Shown here: piece after piece, positions 1 to 12,576 of the stretch
Layout of the letters: each line of letters begins with the position of its first letter
Position numbering within the stretch: the first letter of the stretch is position 1
Assembly (NCBI RefSeq): GCF_021134715.1
Contig: NC_060024.1
Location: 14,000,974-14,064,973, forward strand
Source of the DNA: Daphnia pulex
Lineage: Eukaryota > Arthropoda > Branchiopoda > Diplostraca > Daphniidae
Length of the DNA: 64,000 nucleotides
Reading direction: 5' to 3'
Notes under the pieces: generated by a model
Seen by the model: only the letters and a program-made list of their open reading frames with translations
The model's database searches: none
What the model was told of the DNA's origin: nothing
Translations under genes and position numbers: made by a program

Positions 1-239
1 CATCCCGTAACATCGACTCCGAAATTGGCTATCAGATATGCGACGACATTAAAACACTCGTGACGGATCGCGGTCATCATGGGGGAAATTCCCTGTTCGT
101 CGACTGACGTAGCTAGTACTTTTGCCATTTCAGGTCCTTGAATGGCAAGTATTTCGTTCATTTCAGTTATCGATTCCGATATCACTGCTGCAAGAAAGAT
201 GGATTGCAAAACTCTCCAATCATCATCTGAGGTGTCCAT
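1..239 (-). CDS. Ankyrin-repeat protein, N-terminal part (fem-1-like?), cut by window edge
   Basis: The start codon is at 237-239 on the minus strand and the frame stays open to base 1, giving 79 codons and a partial one. The N-terminus is acidic (MDTSDDDW). A helical stretch follows, then an ankyrin-like unit: GISPMMTAIRHE, then NVVAYLIANFGVDV. This matches the usual G-TPL--A---G---VV--L---GADV pattern. Ankyrin repeats bind partner proteins; fem-1-type proteins carry substrates to cullin-2 ubiquitin ligases. The fem-1 link is only a resemblance of this one repeat. A TATA box and initiator lie at the right distance upstream on the same strand. It is divergent from the mannosidase gene. Confidence 0.6.
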   Translation of the reverse strand, partial: MDTSDDDWRVLQSIFLAAVISESITEMNEILAIQGPEMAKVLATSVDEQGISPMMTAIRHECFNVVAYLIANFGVDVTG

Positions 240-748
240 TTTGATTTTCAAGTAGGTTTCGAACTAGTTGATAAAAGTTCTGATAAATGTTCATCCCATT
301 CCTCAGTCTTATATAGACTTGCGAGGATTTTTTTGGTGAGCAACTCAGTTCTGTCAAAGAATTTCATTTTTATCTTTCGACGGTTTTACGATTCATTAGA
401 ATTTATTTTTGCATCGAATTTAATTGAATTAAGCGCAGATTGTTCAGTTGTCTCCATTGCAATAATTTTGTGTTATGAATTTCGTATTTAGGTTTCTTTT
501 CTTTGCCTTATGGCTCTTTTCGAAAATGGGCGCCGTGTTCGTTGCGGTTCCTTTAGCTGTTCCTAGGTGGCCATTGTTGTTTTACAGCAGACGCATACGG
601 CCGAACGTCATACCTCTGTCTTCAGTGCAATGCCCGTGACGTATCGGAGCGGGACTCTTTATCGGTCTCAATGACACGCATTAATAGAATTATTTGTCAT
701 TTTTACTAATGAATTTAAATGAAAAAAGTCTAATAGAATTGCAATAAT
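240..748. other. Divergent intergenic region
   Basis: This is the space between the minus-strand ankyrin gene and the plus-strand mannosidase gene. Apart from the ankyrin TATA/initiator pair I see no gene. The mannosidase promoter must lie here, but I cannot point to a clear core element. Confidence 0.5.
275..315 (-). promoter_or_regulatory. TATA box and initiator of the ankyrin gene
   Basis: On the minus strand TATATAA lies at 309-315. A TCAG initiator lies at 280-283, about 33 bases downstream of the TATA start, which is the usual arthropod spacing. The inferred 5' UTR to the ATG is about 40 bases. Confidence 0.6.
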
Positions 749-3700
749 ATGCGGATCAGGAAAACTAGTCTACTTTTTGGTCTGAGTTGCTTGATTGTTT
801 TTGGGTGCATTGTGTTATTGTTGGGCAAAAACAAGAATTTGGCCGGTGACGATCAGGTAAACACCATCACAAGATCATACCACGGTTTTACTCCAACTTA
901 AATTTTTTATGCAGAATGATGTTGACGATTTGGAGAAGAAGGTGAAGAAACTGGAACAGGACTTGAAGAGAAATTATGAGATTGTACAAAAGATTGGTAA
1001 ATCTGTCTCTGATCTCCTCAAAGATTCACCCACCCAAGATGAAGATCCTCTTAAAGACAAAATTATCCAACCAGTTTTGAAAAATTTGGTTGGCAGTTCA
1101 GCAGCGAATGATTGCTCGTTTGTTGAGAAACCCCCCCTGCAACCCAACGTGCAGATGCTCGACGTGTACAGCAAGTTGAAATTCGACAATCCAGATGGTG
1201 GTGTTTGGAAGCAGGGCTGGGACATCCAGTACGATGAAAGCCAATTCTCTGCGCAGAACAAACTTAAAGTATTTGTGGTTCCACATTCTCACAATGACCC
1301 AGGGTATATATGAGTCCATTCATCAATTTGTTAGAAAACTGCCTCCAATTTGTTTATTTTATTGCAGGTGGATCAAGACATTTCAGAAGTATTATGAAGA
1401 TCAGACCAGACACATTTTGAATAACATGGTCCGGAAGGTGAGCGAAAAAGACAATCGCAAATTCATCTGGGCAGAAATTTCGTACTTGGATTTTTGGTGG
1501 AAAGAATCTGATCAAGAAAGTAGGGATAAATTAAAACAGTTGGTGGACAACGGACAGATCGAGATCGTTACGGGTGGCTGGGTGATGAACGACGAGGCCA
1601 ATACGCACTACTACGCCATGATCGAGCAACTGACGACCGGTCACGAGTGGCTCAAACAGAAACTGGGCTTCTCACCCACCAACGGATGGGCAATTGACCC
1701 TTTTGGTATGTCCAGCAGTATGGCCTATCTGCTTAAAAGAAGCGGTCTCGAAAATATGGTCATTCAACGTGTTCACTATGCCATCAAGAAAGCCATGTCA
1801 GCCAAAAAGAACTTGGAATTCCGCTGGCGGCAAAATTGGGGTAAGCTAAACTATAACAACATGTTATGGAATTTTATTTTAAAATTCAATTTCCATTGTG
1901 TTTTCTGCAGATCGCGATGGACAGACTGATATGCTCTGTCACATGATGCCGTTTTACAGCTACGACGTGCCACACACTTGCGGTCCTGACCCGAAAATTT
2001 GTTGCCAATTTGATTTCCGTCGATTGAGGTTTGCCATTCACTCGGTCGTTTTTATTCTCCACCGTAATTCATTGACTTGATGTGTTTTAATGTGCAGTTC
2101 ATCAGGACAGAGTCCGATCCATTGCCCGTGGAAAGTTCCTCCTCAGCCCATCACCAATGTGAACGTTGAAAAAAGAGCCTCGTTGTTGTTGGATCAGTAC
2201 CGCAAGAAATCCACTTTGTACAAGACGAACGTCCTGCTGGTCCAGTTGGGTGACGATTTCCGATACGACACGGCGGCTGAATTCGATCAGCAGTTTATTA
2301 ACGTAATTTAAGCCATTGCATTTAAAGAATAATCCTCGTTATTAATGCGAATTATTTTAGTATCAAAAGCTGTTTGACTACATGAACAGCCGCAGTGACT
2401 GGTTCGTGGAGGCCCAGTTTGGTACGTTGAAAGATTATTTCGACTCGCTCCGGGCCAACGTTGCCCAGTCTGTGGAGAGTTTTCCGTCGCTATCCGGCGA
2501 TTTCTTCACTTATGCCGACATTGACGACCATTACTGGAGTGGCTACTACACGTCCCGGCCCTTCTACAAGCAATTGGACAGAGTGTTGGAATCGTATCTG
2601 CGATCAGCCGAAATTATTTATTCCATGACGTGGTCGCACCTTCATCGGCAGTCGACTGTGCCCGAACGATTCCGTAGCTGGATGAGCCGCATGATGGCGC
2701 TACTGTCGGAGGCTCGACGTCATTTGAGCCTCTTCCAGCATCACGACGGCATCACTGGAACGGAGAAGGATCACGTCGTTCAAGACTATGCCAAAATGAT
2801 GCAGACAGCCATTCAAGGCAGCCAAACTATTATCCAACAATGCGCTCACTTTCTACTCCATCCGGCTCAGGTCCTTCCTTTATTCTTCTTATACAAATGC
2901 ACTCAATAATAATCATTTGAAAAATGTTAAACAACAGGCCGATTTGGAGCCTCAGTTGAATACTCGACACTTTTTAGTGGACGACGAATACTCAAAACCC
3001 AATGAATTGCCACGCAAAAGTCTCATCCGCTTACAAGATGCCAAGAGGGTCGTTTTCTACAATTCGCTGGCCTCTGAACGCGTCCAAGTCGTCACTCTTC
3101 GCATCTCCGAATACAACGTCGAGGTTGTAAAAATTGGTCTTGCAATTCATTTAAACAAAATAACAACCATTGAAATTGATTTAAAAGGTGATGAACGAGA
3201 AGTCGGAACCGATCAAAGTCCAAGTCAGCCCAGTATTTATCACGTCGCATCAACTTTCACCAGAGGAATTCGACATCTCTTTCGTCATCTCCGTTTCACC
3301 CTTGGGCATGTCAACCTACACGATCCGCAAATTTGTTGGAACCACACAAGAAAACACGTACGTCAATCGATAGCGCCTTTCTTTCTTTTTGTGTAAAAGG
3401 ATCCAGCCTGATTTAGTCTCACGTAACTTTGATGTTTTGATCCAGGAATTTGAACGTGGCGCGAGTTGTGGTGAGAGATTTCCGATCCATCGACTCGGTT
3501 GCGCCTTTCACGGTTGATGTCAAGGATCGACTCGATGCGTTCACGCTCGAAAACTCTAATTTGAAGGCGTCGTTCGATTCCAACGGACTGTTGAGCGCCA
3601 TCAGCCACGGCGGACGTGAAACTGCCTCGGTTTCCATCCAATTTGTTCATTACGGGACACGTCGAGGCAACGAGCCGAAGAGCGGAGCATATCTTTTCCT

Positions 3701-4987
3701 TCCGGACGGCCCTGGCCGAGTAGTTGAATCCAGTGCGGAAGAGAATGGTGTGAGAATCGTCGAGGGTTCGATCCGTTCTCAAGTGGTCGTCACATTGCCG
3801 CTGGTCGTTCATCAAGTCACGTTGCATCGATCGCCCGGAATCGATGGAGTTCACCTGGATATCGACAATCTAGTCAATTTGTCTGGACAGACCAACTTGG
3901 AAGTGGCCATGCGTCTTGTTACCAACCTCGACAGTGGCACCGCTTTCTACAGTGACCTCAACGGGCTTCAGGTGAAATGATTTGATTGACGTCACCTCGA
4001 CGATTTGTTTTTGGTCTAAATTTTTCAAAAAACATTTTTGTGTCAATTAGATGACACGACGCGAGAAATGGGAGCAACTTCCATTGCAAGCCCAGTTTTA
4101 TCCGATGCCTGCCATGGCGTACATCGAAGACTCTGCGACCAGAATAACTTTGGCAACCAAACAACCGCTGGGTGTGGCCAGCCTTTCATCCGGCCAACTG
4201 GAGGTATGCAATTTGCGACGAACATTATCAATTCAAATTCATTTTGTGTTTGGATGACAATTCGTTTCAGGTGATGCTCGATCGTCGGTTGAATCAAGAC
4301 GACAATCGCGGCGTGGGTCAAGGCGTTTTGGATAACGTCATTCCGACTTTGAACTCCTTCCGGCTCTTGGTAGAACCGCGCATCGCATCGTGCAAGGTCA
4401 GTTTTTTTCACGATTCTCCATTTCTTTGTTGTCTCGTTTAATATTTTTGTCTGAATTGCGTTTTCTGTTTCATTTCAATGGAATTGATCCGATTACAGGG
4501 AAGCCATGGAGGCCGTCGACCCGATGGATATCCTTCGCTTACGGCTCATCGCTCGCTACACGGATTGCTGTACCCCGTGCACCAATTAGTGGCCGACAAC
4601 CAAGACGACTCTCCCGAAAAGTTGCACGACAACTTTAAACCGGCCCTTTCGCCCAGTGGATCTGATATTCACGTGGTCAACCTGCGGACTGGAACGCAAT
4701 TGCCCGACGATCAAGCCGTCGAGCCGTCGTCGTCGTCCGTCTCTCTCGTCTTGCACCGACTCGGCTTCGATTGTTGTTTCCCGCCCTCTGGTCTCGTCGT
4801 CAGCAACAACTTGGCCGATAACAACGAGGGCGAGTTTAGCCTGGACCGATTTTTCCCCGATTACTTTGGCAATCGAGTTCGATCCATGTCACTCACTTCT
4901 CTCCAGCACCAAGGACCCGACATTGAAAAATCTTTTACCATCGCCTTACGACCCATGGAAATTTACACATTTGAACTGCAGCCCTAG
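749..4987 (+). CDS. MAN2A: Golgi alpha-mannosidase II (glycoside hydrolase family 38)
   Basis: Exons: 749-856, 915-1303, 1368-1840, 1911-2028, 2098-2302, 2361-2870, 2938-3123, 3188-3357, 3446-3971, 4051-4203, 4271-4396, 4499-4987. All phases fit and give 1150 residues, the normal family length. It is a type II Golgi membrane protein that trims mannoses from N-glycans, opening the way to complex or paucimannose forms. Residues 8-28 form the signal anchor, followed by a coiled-coil stem (~40-65). The zinc-site motif PHSHNDPGW (~158) spans an exon junction. The nucleophile Asp lies in WAIDPFG (~275), and [17 protein letters not shown] and [14 protein letters not shown] (~558) are also family hallmarks. 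The C-terminal lobe has [10 protein letters not shown] and [17 protein letters not shown] saw no lesion. Golgi mannosidase II is preferred over lysosomal mannosidase because of the anchor, stem and length. Confidence 0.96.
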
Positions 4988-5716
4988 ACAAAAGATAAAA
5001 ACATTCCTTAAAAAAAAACAAAAAAAAAAAATGATTATTATTATTTCCTTCTTTAAAATTTCTCGACCTTTTTTTTCTCTCCCATTTCTCTTAAAAAATA
5101 ATTGGCAGTGTGTGGTGAATTGTTTCCTCCATTTGTTTTTTTCTCCTTAAGACATTTGTTTTTTGTTTGCCTGGCCACTTCTTCTTCTTCTTCTCCCAAC
5201 TCGCAGCGAAATGTTGACGACGGACATGCAAGAGCATGCGTCGTTGGGAGCATGCACCGAGCACGAGTTTGTGATTGTATACTGCCGTTGTGATATAATA
5301 CATCACGACATGGTCGTCGCCGCCCACACAACAACCCACCCCGATCCTCTCCTGCTAAAAAACCTGGGCAGCTCTGCCCCGTAGTGTCGACCACCTTTTT
5401 CCAGCAGTGGGGTGAGGGGCCTCATTTTGACTGCAACTGCTCAAAACAGCTGATGTGCTTGTCTTAATTGAATTAAAAGAGAGAGAGTCGTAGTAGGAGG
5501 AGGAGGTGGCTCCTTTCTTTTTATGTTTTTCCTTTTGGACGGTGGGGGATTTTCTTCTTGTTTGTTTTTTTGTCCAGTTTGGCCCAGGGAGAAAGAAAAC
5601 GAGAGGGGCTTCTGCTGTGTGACTGCCGCAGCTGCAAGACACACACAGAAATAGTCGGCAGCTCGGCGACGTTGGAACTTTAGTGCTCGAGCTGTCGCAT
5701 TCATGTTGGATTCGCG
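4988..5716. other. Intergenic region with A-rich tract and GA/GGA repeats
   Basis: It begins with an A-rich stretch just after the mannosidase stop, where no perfect AATAAA is visible. A CTT/TCT-rich part follows, then a short GAGAGA and GGA-repeat stretch near 5480-5510. Open frames on both strands here are low-complexity and show no family features. The promoter of the next gene is presumably in the last few hundred bases. Confidence 0.5.
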
Positions 5717-6708
5717 ATGCCGACCAAATCATTGGCCGACCTCATCATTTCCAGGTAAACAAATCAATTGCAGACCACATTTTCTCTCTTGACTAATTGT
5801 CATTTAAAACCAAAAACACATTTAGGCTTCATGTGGAGAAGATGGAAGGCGGAGTGGTAGTGGCTGGCCGATCCTTCCGCACGGCCAGCCAGTGCCCCAC
5901 ATTGATCCTGCTCTTTTCCGGTTGCTTCACCGTTGCCGGTGTGGTGTTGACGGTGTTGGTCTATCGTCCGCTCACCTACACCAACACGCATTACCTACAG
6001 CACCTGACGGGATCGCAAATTGGTGGGCCCATTCTGGTCGTCGTCGGTCTTCTCTTCTTGGCTGTCGGATTGGCCCTTCACATCGTCTCTCAACGCCTTA
6101 AATTCCCGTCCGATCAAGGCGAGTATTGACGTCATCACCTTTTCTCTCTTTTGATTTGTTGGGTTTTGTTTGTCGATTTATTTTCTTTTGCGTTGGTTTT
6201 GTTGATTTGTCGATGATTTTTTTATTTAAAAAATAGTCGCTTTGATATAATTAAGTGTAGCCCAGCTAGAGACGGACGCCGCCCCCGCCACATCTACCAC
6301 CACCATATCCACCACGTCCACAACCAAGTCGCCACTGGGTAGATTGAAAGAGTATCGATGCTGCTGGAAGATTCCCTGGAAGTGGGTGAGAAAGTCGACG
6401 AAAACAATCAGCGTCAGGAAGAAAAAGGTGGTCACCGATTTGCTGGCCAGCACCGAATACGTTTGCATGTACGTATGTCGACGCAGTTGGGTGTATTGAT
6501 TTCGAGTTGATCTCATTTTGTTTTTCTTATTCTGATCCAAAACAAAACAAAAAGGATCGAGCGGAGTTATAGTTCCAACAGCTATTACGAGAGCTACGAC
6601 GTGGCCAGTTTTCCTGGCACTTATTGTTACAGCATCGATCGGAGCCTTCGATCCGGCGGCAGCAGCAGTAGCATCAATAGTCCTGTACAGTTGAAGACAA
6701 GGTTGTAA
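5717..6708 (+). CDS. Two-transmembrane protein of unknown function, with a GC-AG intron
   Basis: Exons: 5717-5754, 5826-6118, 6270-6468, 6555-6708; 684 bases, 227 residues, all phases consistent. Intron 2 begins with GC (CAAG|GCGAGT) and ends in CTAG. If it were not spliced the frame would end at 6129, but splicing joins a coherent C-terminal half. Two hydrophobic segments (roughly residues 37-60 and 82-105) flank a short loop with TYTNTHYLQHL. The second half is Thr/Ser-rich, then basic (Lys/Arg, WKIPWKW), then Tyr/Ser-rich. An AATAAA lies at 6934-6939. I do not recognise the family. An in-frame exon set ending in a plausible stop argues that the gene is real. An upstream ATG at 5703 is in another frame and does not fit exon 2. 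Confidence 0.65.
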
Positions 6709-7736
6709 TCCATCCTTAAGCCCACCCTCCTCTTCCATTCTTCTGACTCCCGAATTACCACCACCCTGTACACTCTCTCTTCTTCTTGATTCCCATCACT
6801 TTCGACTATATTCCGGTGTCTGTAATTAATTTCAGAACTTTTACCCCTCCGTTTTTTACGGTTTTGAACAAGAAAACGAGACGAAAAAAGAAAATGCCAA
6901 AAACAAACAAAATAATAATTTGATGATTGAGAGAATAAACTGGAAAGAAACTGCATGGTGACTTGATTGACTGTAGACAAGTTGTTCATCAACTTTTGAT
7001 ATGGTCACGTCCGCCCGGCCGAAATGAGCAGCGGGAGCGGGCGAACGCAATCTGCCTGAATTATAATCATGTCTTGTCAATATTGTCTCATTTGTTTCTC
7101 TCTGCTCTCTCTCCTCTAGGGCTTGAATTTGATTAGTGCGAGTGTGCGGCGGAATCCAAGTGTCATCTTGTTTAAATGATTTGCTGGTTGAATCTCGTAG
7201 CTGCAGCAGCTCCGGGGCCGAATACATGCGCAGCCGGCATCAGACCTTAGGCGCTGGATGTGTATGAGCTGGTTTTTGCTGATAATTCAGATTTGAGCCA
7301 ATTGAGTTGACTGGACCAATGGGTGGAAAGAGAGAAAAGAAGAAAAGGGCTTCCATGACGTCAACGCTCACCGCCAGTCAGTCAGCGAGCGCAGGCCAAA
7401 GTATTGATTTTTTGTTTCCCCTCCTCCCGGTGGATGCGCGTCGTGAGCGCCTCCAGGCGGAGCACCAATGAAGACAAGGTGAGGACTCTTGGATTTTGGT
7501 TTCATCCAGTCGAGTCGCAAGTCGAGGAGAAGGTGAAAGCGTTTTTCTTTTGGTGGTCATCTTTTCCTTCCCCCTTGTTAATAACGAGACACACACACAA
7601 TTATTGCCCAAACAGTTGCAGCGAGGAATGATGGATCGGTGAAATCCACGTCCATAGTCCTGGCATCTTTTGCATTCTCCCAAAACAGTTTTGAATTTGA
7701 TCCTCACACTCACAGTTAATTAGCTTCGTCGTCGTC
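6709..7736. other. 3' UTR of the two-TM gene and 5' region of MFSD6
   Basis: The poly(A) signal AATAAA at 6934-6939 probably ends the upstream transcript. The rest is non-coding; minus-strand open frames here are not supported. The MFSD6 promoter and a non-coding first exon lie at about 7356-7477. Confidence 0.55.
7356..7477 (+). promoter_or_regulatory. CRE, initiator and probable non-coding first exon of MFSD6
   Basis: A perfect cAMP-response element TGACGTCA at 7356-7363 lies about 20 bases before a doubled initiator, TCAGTCAG, at 7378-7385. A strong donor (GACAAG|GTGAGG) follows at 7478. The coding exon starts at 7737 after acceptor-like CACAG, so this is inferred to be a 5' UTR exon. A second TGACGTCA is at about 8395 in the first coding intron. 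Confidence 0.45.
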
Positions 7737-10700
7737 ATGGCCTCCAATCCATTTGGGAGTTACTACCCGTCCGACTCGACGGACCAACAACAACAACAGT
7801 CGTCGGCCTATCCGGACTCGAGCAGCTACGCGTACGATGGATCGAGCGCTGGACTGATGAGCGGGGCTGGTGGTGATGGCGGGACATTTCCATCGTCAGG
7901 TAACAATTTCCAGCAGCACCAGCCGATGGGCACGGGAATGGCCGAAGTGGATTTGGCCAAATACCCGGAGCCGAAGGAGAGCACCAAAAAGATCCGCGGG
8001 CGTGCGGATCTCATCGAATACTTTTTCGGCGGCCCAGTCAACCGGGAGCTGCTGATCGCCAAAGCGTTTTACTTTTGCTTCTTCTCGGCTTTTGGCTCCC
8101 TCCTACCTCTGATGGCCATCTACTTCAAAAACATGGGCATGACCCCGACCCAGGCCGGAATTCTCATCGGCATCCGGCCGTTTGTCGGCTACCTCAGCGC
8201 TCCCTTCTGGGCAGACTTGGCCGATCGGTAAGTTTCCATTTTCTATCTTTCCTTTTCTAAATGGCGAATGAATCGAGTCGAGTGTGACAGAGCCACAAAA
8301 GTTTGTGAAATGCTGGGAGACGAGATAGACGACAGCAGCAGCAGCAGTAGGAGGCGATCAATATTTTGGCTAGAGCCGTGCACGACGTCGACTCTGACGT
8401 CAACCGACGCCTTTTCTTTCATGTTGGTGGTCCTCGGTTCGCTCTTCCGGTTGGCGCGAAGGGAATCCGCCAAAGGATTATTCATCATTTTGGCACTCCC
8501 ACAGAGTGTGTCTCTCTTTCTGTAAAAGATATATGCTACAGTAAACTGCTGCTGCTGCTAGCTGGCTGGATGGCCATTAACAATAGATTAAAAGCTCTTT
8601 CTTTTATTTGGGTTTGTGCGGTCGATGGAGACCACTGCTGACAGATACAGATCGATACATTGATTCATCGTTGTTTTCCTTATTTTTTTATTTGTTTTTT
8701 TATTCCGCCGGAATGGCGGATGCTGCAAGTGATGAAAGGAATCAATCAATTTCCTTGTCTTATTTTGTCTTTTTTGGGGGATTTGGTTACTGTTTATTGA
8801 AATAGATTCAAGAAGGGGAGGATCATGCTACTTGGCTCCTTGGCCGCCTGGATCATTTTCAATGTCCCGATTGGCTTCATCCGGCCTCCGGCAACGTCGT
8901 GTCTCGTCTACAACGCGACGGGATTCTACATCGAAACTCCCAAGGGCCTCGTCAACCGCATCGACAAGCGAAGCATCTCGCCGTCGGATTATTTGGACGA
9001 TTTCGAGACGGAGAACTTCATGGCCGGATGGACGCCCCGCCCACCTCAGTGGGTCGAGGACCAGTTGGCCCATCAGTCGGGCGACGGAGCGGCCAGGAAA
9101 GTGCCGTGGGACCAGCTGCTGGCCATGGAAGAAGAGGAAACGCTCGACATTCCGCTGATGGCCGATTACGACGACGGGCAGGTGGTGGATCAAATGGTGC
9201 GCGTCCGTCGCCACATTGACGTGCCGATGAAGCCAACCCACGAAGTGGGCATCTCGCCGTACACGGTGGACTTTGCCAAAAATTACGAGGCGCTGGGCAG
9301 CAACAGCCAACTGGTCTCGCCCACCTTCTCGTTCACCATCTTCAACCGCAACGACATCCGCAAAGTGTTTTTCCTCTTCCTGCTGCTCATCATCATTGGC
9401 GAATTCTTCTGCTGTCCCAGCATGACCCTGGCCGACTCGGCCGTTCTCAACCTGCTGGGCAAAGAGAACGCCGATCAATACGGCCGCCAACGAATGTTTG
9501 CATCCATCGGATGGGGATTGACCATGTTCTTTGTTTGTCTCACTCTCGACCACTCGCAACCCACACAAGGACCCACTCATCCCTGCGAGGTAAATGAGAC
9601 TGCTGGCCTCATCCGCTTGACCATCAGTCCGGACGGACTGAATATTTGTTTCCCATTCATTGTTTTTTTTCCAGGTGCATCACAGGGAGAGGGTGTACAC
9701 GGTCTGCTACATTTCGTTCACCACGTTCATGATTGGCACGATGATTGTGGCCACCCGGTTGCCCTTCACCTACGACTCGGAACCCCAGGAGAATACGCAA
9801 AACGCCGCCACCGTTTCATCGCCTATTGAGGTGAGTGTGCCTGTTATTGCCTAGCTTATTTCATCACTTTATTCAATCAAATTGACGACGTAACTTTGTA
9901 AAACAGGAAGGTCCGTATGTTCCTCCGGCTCCCGGTTCCTGGTATCATCCGAAACCGGCCCCTCCGCCGCCTGGATCCCAACACCATCACTCGACTAAAG
10001 AAGTGATGAACGACGCCCTGAAAAACCTCCTGGGAAAGGTAACACTTGTCTCTCCTTATTATTTATGTGGAGCTGATGGCGTTGTCGTCGCTATCGATTT
10101 CCCTCCCCCAGCGGCTAATCGAATTAAATGGTTGATTCCCGCCTTTAGAGCAAAGTGTTTGCCCAGACGACCAGCAAGATCCCCGAATGGATGCCCGTCT
10201 TGCGTCACTTTGCCAACATTCGATGCGCTTCGTTCATGTTCGTCGCCTGGTTCATGGGTTTTGGCATCGGACTCATCTTCACTTTCCTCTTCTGGCACTT
10301 GCAGGTGATGATGCCCCAGTTTATTCCCACTTAAAACGACCCGAATTGTCATTTTTTTTAATTGGTTTATTCAACTAAAGGATTACGGAGGCACTTCGAC
10401 CGTCTTTGGCATGGCGTCGGTCGTCAACCACATTTCGGAAATGTTGGCTTACTTTCTCAGTTACCCGCTCATCCGCAAAATCGGCCACATCAAGGTATAC
10501 CAACTCATCAAATCAGCCATATCCAATACAGCCAATTTCTTCCGTCCATCAGGTGTTGTGTTTGGGTTTGCTGTGCAGCGTCTTGCGCTTCCTCTACATT
10601 TCATACATCCAAGAACCCTGGGGCGTCATCCCCTTTGAGTTGATCCAAGGTGTGACTCACTCGGCCGTCTGGGCCGCCGCTTGCTCCTACATCGCCCACA

Positions 10701-11458
10701 ACACTCCGCCGGAATTGCGCGTCTCCGCTCAAGGAGTTTTGTCATTCATTCATAACGGAGCCGGACGCGCTTGCGGAACCATTTTCGGCGGACTCTTTTC
10801 CACTTATTACGGTGATTTCCACCTTTTTTAATTCATTTCTTCATTGAAATAATAAAAATTCCTTTTAATTAAATGATTTAGGTACGACGGCCGTGTTGCG
10901 TGGCTACGGATTCGCCTGCATCTTTGTGCTCGTCGGATTCTGCCTCGTCTGTTTCTATCACCGAGGCAAAGGATTAACCGCCGATTTGACTCCAGCTGAA
11001 GATCCTCACCAAGTTGCAGCGGAAATGGCCCATCTGGCTCCTCACGGTGTCCCCGGCAATCCGACCATCGTCCGCACCGCTTCCACTGCCAATTTGGATC
11101 ATTCCAATAGCAAAGCCACGCTAAATTACAATACCAGTCACGGTAACTTGGACATCCCCACCCTCGGCGGTAAATTGAAATTCATGGCTTTATTTTAATT
11201 TTTGTAAATTAACTTTCGAAATTGATGGATGGGAATTGAAACCGGATAGGTATGGCCCAGCCGACGAATCCCTTCCTGCCAGCAGGGGGCAGCAACCAGC
11301 ACCACCACCACGCGCCGAGTTCATTTGGTTACGTCGCCGAGGCCGAGGAATACAGCGGAATCTCAATGAACCCGACACAAAGCGGCGGATCAGTCAACTT
11401 CTCATCCGGTTCAGGGTATGGCAACAACACCACTCAATACAACAATAGTCAATACTAA
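7737..11458 (+). CDS. MFSD6: Major facilitator superfamily domain-containing protein 6
   Basis: Exons: 7737-8227, 8806-9589, 9675-9830, 9907-10038, 10149-10304, 10381-10494, 10553-10811, 10882-11169, 11250-11458; 862 residues, phases all consistent. MFSD6 is a 12-span membrane protein of the MFS; its substrate is not established. The N-terminal ~110 residues are a disordered cytoplasmic tail (Gln/Ser/Gly-rich). The first spans contain FFSAFGSLLPLMAIYFKNMG and GIRPFVGYLSAPFWADLADR, the typical MFSD6 opening. A large loop (residues ~200-370) separates early spans. Later signatures are TLADSAVLNLLG, PFELIQGVTHSAVWAAACSY and LSFIHNGAGRACG. The C-terminal tail is Gly/Ser/His/Asn-rich. Intron 1 (578 bp) is unusually long for this window. 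Two shorter minus-strand MFSD6-like genes occur at 42.8 and 50.4 kb. Confidence 0.93.
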
Positions 11459-12576
11459 AAACGAAAAAAGTAGCGCGGAGCGACCGTAGAACAAAAACAA
11501 GAAGAAAGAATGTTGTGTGTAGATGGAACAAACAAAATTGTTTTGTAATTGAAAAATGTTCAGTTTTTATTCTATTATATAAGTGACTTTTGAAACAACT
11601 TCAGTGTATTATCTCTCCAATCACCTTCAGACCCAGTTTATATGAATTCTGCACCGTTACACGTATATATTCATGGTGTTATTAATCAGGTTAACTTAAT
11701 TAACGTTTGAATTGCATTTTATTCACTCCCCTCCCCCTTTTTTTGTAATGTAATAATTTCCCTTCGGATTAACTGATAACTGAACTGAAACCAAACAACC
11801 GGTGTCATTATTATTAGCAATACTTTGTCGCGCTCCATTTTCGCATTCTCTCATTTGGTTTCAAGTTTATTTTGATTTCAATTACGCCGTTGCTTGGACG
11901 TTCGTACAGCCTCTAATAACCAAATACTCGATTGATATAAGTTTTCATTTGGCAAGTGAAGCAAAAATAAGAATCGATTACTCTCGTCCGTTTGTTTTGT
12001 CACTGTTCTCCTCACGCCATCTCGAGATTAATTCACTCCACCGGTCATAAGTTGTTGGGGATAGAATTGATGGTCTTGTTATTTTACATTTAGCCTGGGA
12101 GAGATGCTGCACTCTATAATATTGTGTTGTTGTGGCTTTCCTTAATTCATTCCTTGTTTGTCGATTGATTATTCCCACCGCCCTTGCCCTCCAATGGATG
12201 TTAAATTATTGGCGCTGTGTTCGAGCATCGAGTTGATTGTTGGTTCTGATTTTAGATGTCAAACATCCGCCGTCGTCATCATATCCGTTTCGGTTGAAAA
12301 ACTAAAAAATGCATCCGTTTACAAAATATTTCATTTGACTTTTTATTCGTTGACTGATTACATTTGAACATAAAAGAAATCACTAACTAGATGGATGGCA
12401 GAAAAAAAAGAACGTGTTGTTGATTTCCTTCGTTCATTTGATTATTATTGGAGCCGCTTTAGCTTCATTGAACCATCGCAGTGTGAATAGAGCTCTGTAG
12501 ATGTACGCTATGAGGTGCTCAGTTTTCATTGTTGTGATCATCAGACGTCATCAACGTTCATGCGAATGATTTTTGT
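11459..12576. other. Intergenic, AT-rich
   Basis: This is the 3' flank of MFSD6 followed by AT-rich DNA. No AATAAA is obvious after the stop. Short open frames on both strands lack any recognisable feature. Confidence 0.45.

Noticed and set aside
5053-5732. Open frames on both strands between the mannosidase and two-TM genes
   Set aside because: Low-complexity Lys/Glu or Ser/Leu strings from T-rich and GA-rich DNA; no coding features.
6226-6992. Minus-strand frames of 170 and 121 codons
   Set aside because: They overlap phased exons 3 and 4 of the plus-strand two-TM gene and have no family features.
8828-9580. 250-codon minus-strand frame
   Set aside because: Antisense of MFSD6 exon 2; no independent start context, splice sites or domain.
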